A stretch of DNA of 64,000 nt from Gymnothorax reevesii (taxonomy: Eukaryota > Chordata > Actinopteri > Anguilliformes > Muraenidae), in NCBI GenBank assembly GCA_029721435.1, contig CM056592.1, positions 34,049,611-34,113,610 of the forward strand, given 5' to 3'. A program made the translations under genes and the position numbers. The number at the start of each line of letters is the position of its first letter. Position 1 is the stretch's first letter. Positions 60,405 to 64,000 of this stretch are shown piece by piece. The notes beneath the pieces are model-generated. The model made no database searches. It was given only the letters and a program-made list of their open reading frames with translations, and was not told the origin of the DNA.

Positions 60405-61030
60405 AGTGTTAGCGCAGGCAGGCATGGAAGTCATGTTCTGTCACAAGCCGCTTCCTGTCCAATCAGTCTTGACTTCAGCATCTTCTACCCAACTGATTTT
60501 ACAACTATAAAATATGTTGTATTCATAAGCTGCTTCAATCCAGTGAATATAAATATTTGAAGTATTAGTGACAAAATAAAATTCTTTAATTCTTACATAA
60601 CTTTGTCAAAATGAACAAAGATATCTGTGAAAAAAAGACAAAACGTTTGCTGAAGGTTCCTGAATGGGGCAGCCATCTTTGATTTGATATTTGGACCTAT
60701 ACTGCTTGTAGATGTATATATTCCACCTGGGGGCAGATGACATGTATCAGATTTCCTACAACAGGTTTTTGAGGAAAGTATTGATCATGTGGATGACAAA
60801 AAAGTAACAGAATTTTGTATCAAACATGAAACAAATGGCGTTACAGGATTAATTTAAATGTGCAGCATTTCAGGCTCTGCCGGGGGCGTTGAGATCTCAG
60901 GGACTGTCTGTGTCATGCTTGCTCAGATCACTCCAGAGCATCACTTGAGCAGAGTCTCCATCAAACTCAAATGTATTTCATTCGGTAATAAATGTGTAAA
61001 TTTGATGTATGTCCTGCCTGAAGTAGAAAT
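60405..61030 (+). repeat. dispersed repeat, copy 2 (partner at 46481-46930)
   Basis: Ordered blocks: cctgtccaatcagtcttgac, tctgccgggggcg, gatctcagggactgtctgtg, ccagagcatcacttgagcag, catcaaactcaaatg. Same orientation as copy 1, about 14 kb away. Confidence 0.65.
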
Positions 61031-61140
61031 TCAGAAGCCTTTCTGTTCATGAATTTTGGAAACACCTTTGCTTCTCTGAATTGTTTAAAATGTGCCTAAA
61101 ACTTATATCCAGCACTGAAAATGTTCATATAACATCCATC

Positions 61141-61466
61141 TACTATCTAAACCAGTTCTTACCTTTGGGTCACGGGGAAACTGGAGCCTATCCAAGCCAA
61201 TTATGAAAAATAGACAGGAACACATCCTGCACAGCACGCCAAGCCATGGCAAGGGGCACCCTTCATACTTACAAGCAAATTAAACTCTCCAATTAACATT
61301 ACCTGCAAATTTTTAGACTGTGGGAGAAAACTGGATCACACGGAGAACGCCCAGCTGAACAGAAGAACTTACAAACTCCACACAGAAAGGCTCCAGAACA
61401 GTTTCAAACTCGCAACCTTCTATCCGTGAGGCAAGAGGACAACTCACTGCAGCACCACGCTGCATC
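61141..61466 (-). mobile_element. tRNA-derived SINE with L2-like tail, same family, opposite strand
   Basis: Read on the - strand: tgctgcagtgagttgtcctc, gaaggttgcgagtttgaaac, tttctgtgtggagtttg, cagttttctcccacagtc, and at the far end tggataggctccagtttccc and atagtagatgg. The order matches the copy at 38318 but includes a longer L2-type tail. Confidence 0.6.
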
Positions 61467-61499
61467 CAAATAAATAAAATGTTTTTTTTTTTTTTCACG

Positions 61500-63954
61500 T
61501 ATGTGGATGTAATAACCTGAATTTCTTGTTACTGTGCATCATGTATAAAGAAAAAAAAAAAGACTCCAGGCCTTTCTCATCTTCTTGGAATAGCGCTCTG
61601 ATCAAAGGAAGTAGAAGCGGTGAAGAAGTTACTTCCCATGACATCATCGGTACAGGTTATGTGACCTTTGCTGCTGCGGTGGGGGACACACACCCTTATT
61701 TCCTCACTAAACAATTCAACTCCTCTGCTTTAGCTGGTGTCTTCCTTCGGTCAGATCATGCTCGCCTGCATTAATTCTGGGATTTATGAAGAAGAACAAC
61801 CCAGTAGAAATGAATGTGCCTCTATAGCCTGCTTGCTTCATCCCAGGGCTGCCTCTCATGGAGATAGCATTTTGTTTTTAAGATTACAATTTGCTGGAAA
61901 CGAAAGGGAATCATGTAAATGCTTGGAGTTCACTGGGGTTCTTTTAAGTGGTTAAATGCAATTCATCTTAGTTATTGCAGGAAAGGGAAGAGCTATTCTC
62001 AGTCCCATTGACCCATATGTGGGTTTGTCAAATGCAGCTGCTTTGTTCAAAACTGTGGAAATTTCGGTTAATTCTGGTGGAGATCCTGAGGTTTCCAATG
62101 ATCCCAAATATATGTCCAGCTTAAATTCTGAATTACTGAATGTGTATAAAATGATGCGCAAGGTGTGGCTGTTTTCTATTTGATTTAATGCAGCAATCAT
62201 GAAAACAAGGTGCCTTTAGTTTGAATATTTTACCCAATATAAGTGTGATGTAGCTTCAGAGAAGCGGCACATCCGGCACATACAGATTATGCGTGTGACA
62301 TTCTCCTGCAATATAGAAAGCTTTAGCAAACTTTCAATCTACTTGAGGGCAGTGCTTGAAGTGGGAAAAAAGAAGTGCAGGAACCCTGATTTTCTGAGAA
62401 CCATCCCGGTCATTAAAAAAGGTTTAGGGTTAGTTGAAAAGTTGAAAACACGTTATTTTTTAAATTGGAAACTTAAAACGTTTTTTTACATTCATGCATT
62501 TAGCAAACATGGCTCTTAAGGACAATGCTCGACTCTTTTCATTTTGTGCTACAGTGCTTGTTTGAACAGATGTGTTTTCACAATAATTCTGATATTAGGC
62601 CTATTTTTGAATGAACCTTTAGTATGTGGGCAGCTGGAGTAAGAACCACAACCGTATTGTCAAGATGTTTAAGTTTTTTGCAATCTCCGTGTCTGACAGT
62701 CTATTATTGTTTTTAATTTCTTCAAATATGCCGACTCTTTCAGACATTAAACGTGAATGTTTTGATAAGAGGGTTCAGTTCTTCAAGATGAGTACCGAGA
62801 ATTTCAATCAATGTTTCTGTTTAAGCTCTGCTCAATAAAGCGAGTCAACACTGGCGCGAGACAATGTACAATGCCTCCGTGTCTGACAGCCAAAAAAAAG
62901 GACGATTAGAACAGATTGATAATGAAATAAAGAATTAAAAGAAACATTTTAACAACAGAACATCCAATGAACACTGCGATTTATTTATTGGCGGGTCATC
63001 TTTGTTGGATATCCCGTTCGTTGGTTTTTATTCTTTATTTCGTTATAAATCTGTTCTCATATCAATACTTTTACTTTTTGTTGGATGGTGGACATGGAGT
63101 ATTTTGCATATCGCGTCGGACAGTCTTGATCGTGCATACGATAATTTCTTCACACTGTCAATGGTCATGGAATTGATTTGCTCTCTGATTGCAAGCGCTA
63201 TTTAATCTCTGCTGTGGAAATAAAGCGTGAATCTGTTCGGTCCATCTGACGAATTTTCAAAAGAAAGACCGAATAAAGACTGCCGTCTATCTTCAACGAA
63301 AACAGACGAATAGGCTAAAAAGACCAAGAAAAGTCGATAGCTATCAATTTGCATTTTGTGAAGGTCGAACACAAACATGGCCAAGTTTACACATCTAATA
63401 ATTCCTGGAATACTCGGAAAAAATAGAACTTTTCTGACTTTCGGACACGGAGCTATATTAAAACCCTGTCCGACTATCGCGTCTTTGCATTAACTTTGTC
63501 TGTAATCAGTCGTGCGAAAAATTTGTTTCACGTCCAGTGTGCAAGCGGCTATAATGAGCATAGAATGCAAGCATGCGATATATATATATATATCAGAGCA
63601 CTTTATTCATGTCATTGTTTGGATTGTCTGGCTAGAAGTCACCAGTCAAACAACATAGGATAGTTTGCAAAGCCTGTTCAAACTCTTAATAGCAACACAG
63701 AACTGCATAATAATAATCGTACCACCAGCCAACGACGACTGAGAAGTGTTTTGTGCTTTAGAGTTTAAAGGACGAAACACTGTTCCAGCGTGTTGGCTGG
63801 TTAGATTGTGATGTTAGTTTAAAATCCTTTATTGAGAGCTCGTTGAGCAGGTTTTGCGAACCAGTTGGCAAGTCATTGAATTATTTTTCATGCTGGTGGC
63901 TAGCTAGCTAATGTTAGCACAAACAACAACACTGGACCCGTCTTGGTCGCACTT
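61500..63954. other. intergenic stretch without recognised genes
   Basis: AT-rich DNA with a short TATA run (63578-63592). Open frames here show no motif I recognise. Confidence 0.4.
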
Positions 63955-63988
63955 AATAGAATAGAATAGAATAGAATAGAATATAATA
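63955..63988 (+). repeat. (AATAG)n pentanucleotide repeat at the window end
   Basis: Six tandem aatag units, then aacgcctttat, cut by the window edge. The order is typical of the tail of a fish retroelement that continues beyond the window. Confidence 0.8.
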
Positions 63989-64000
63989 GAACGCCTTTAT

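Overview
This window looks like nuclear DNA from a vertebrate, most likely a ray-finned (teleost) fish. Two recognisable protein genes use the universal code, one has canonical GT/AG introns, and the rest is AT-rich intergenic DNA carrying fish-typical repeats: Tc1/mariner elements, hAT and piggyBac-like MITEs, tRNA-derived SINEs, RTE-like LINE tails, CA/GT and TA microsatellites. No prokaryotic gene clusters, rRNA, CRISPR arrays or clear tRNA genes were seen. The species assignment is inference.

Genes. (1) hlf, the PAR-bZIP transcription factor hepatic leukemia factor, lies on the + strand as four coding exons (19696-19801, 20703-21062, 29072-29286, 30788-31003). The splice phases match and join to a 298-residue protein. 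It is followed by a long 3' region (about 31004-34110) in which I recognise no transposons. (2) smim36, a one-exon small single-pass membrane protein of 100 residues, lies on the - strand at 50756-51058. HLF and SMIM36 are near neighbours on human 17q22, so the pair also supports a conserved synteny block. MMD, which lies between them in human, was not recognised here.

Layout. 1-19.4 kb: gene-free, with a Tc1 element carrying a nested hAT MITE (1985-3779), a deleted Tc1 (4554-5336), a piggyBac-like MITE, a LINE 3' fragment, a telomere-like minisatellite (11694-12082) and a mariner fragment. 19.4-34.1 kb: hlf, with an 8-kb second intron holding a GC-rich block and four CACGTG E-boxes. 34.3-37.9 kb: a Tc1 element split by a solo LTR and by a hAT element. 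38-49.5 kb: gene-free, with SINEs, an RTE-like tail and microsatellites. 49.57-50.76 kb: a tandem array of about 160-bp units. 50.76-51.06 kb: smim36. 51.1-64 kb: gene-free, with a Tc1 element inside a TA microsatellite, an inverted repeat and dispersed repeats.

Most unusual observation: the tandem array immediately downstream of smim36 is built from degenerate copies of the gene's own last ~28 codons plus stop and about 75 bp of 3' flank. At least three array copies still read, without gaps or stops, through a tail of the same 21-residue length ending in a TGA aligned with the gene's own stop. Second in interest is the cluster of TCACGTGA-type E-boxes in hlf intron 2, a candidate clock-responsive or alternative promoter region.
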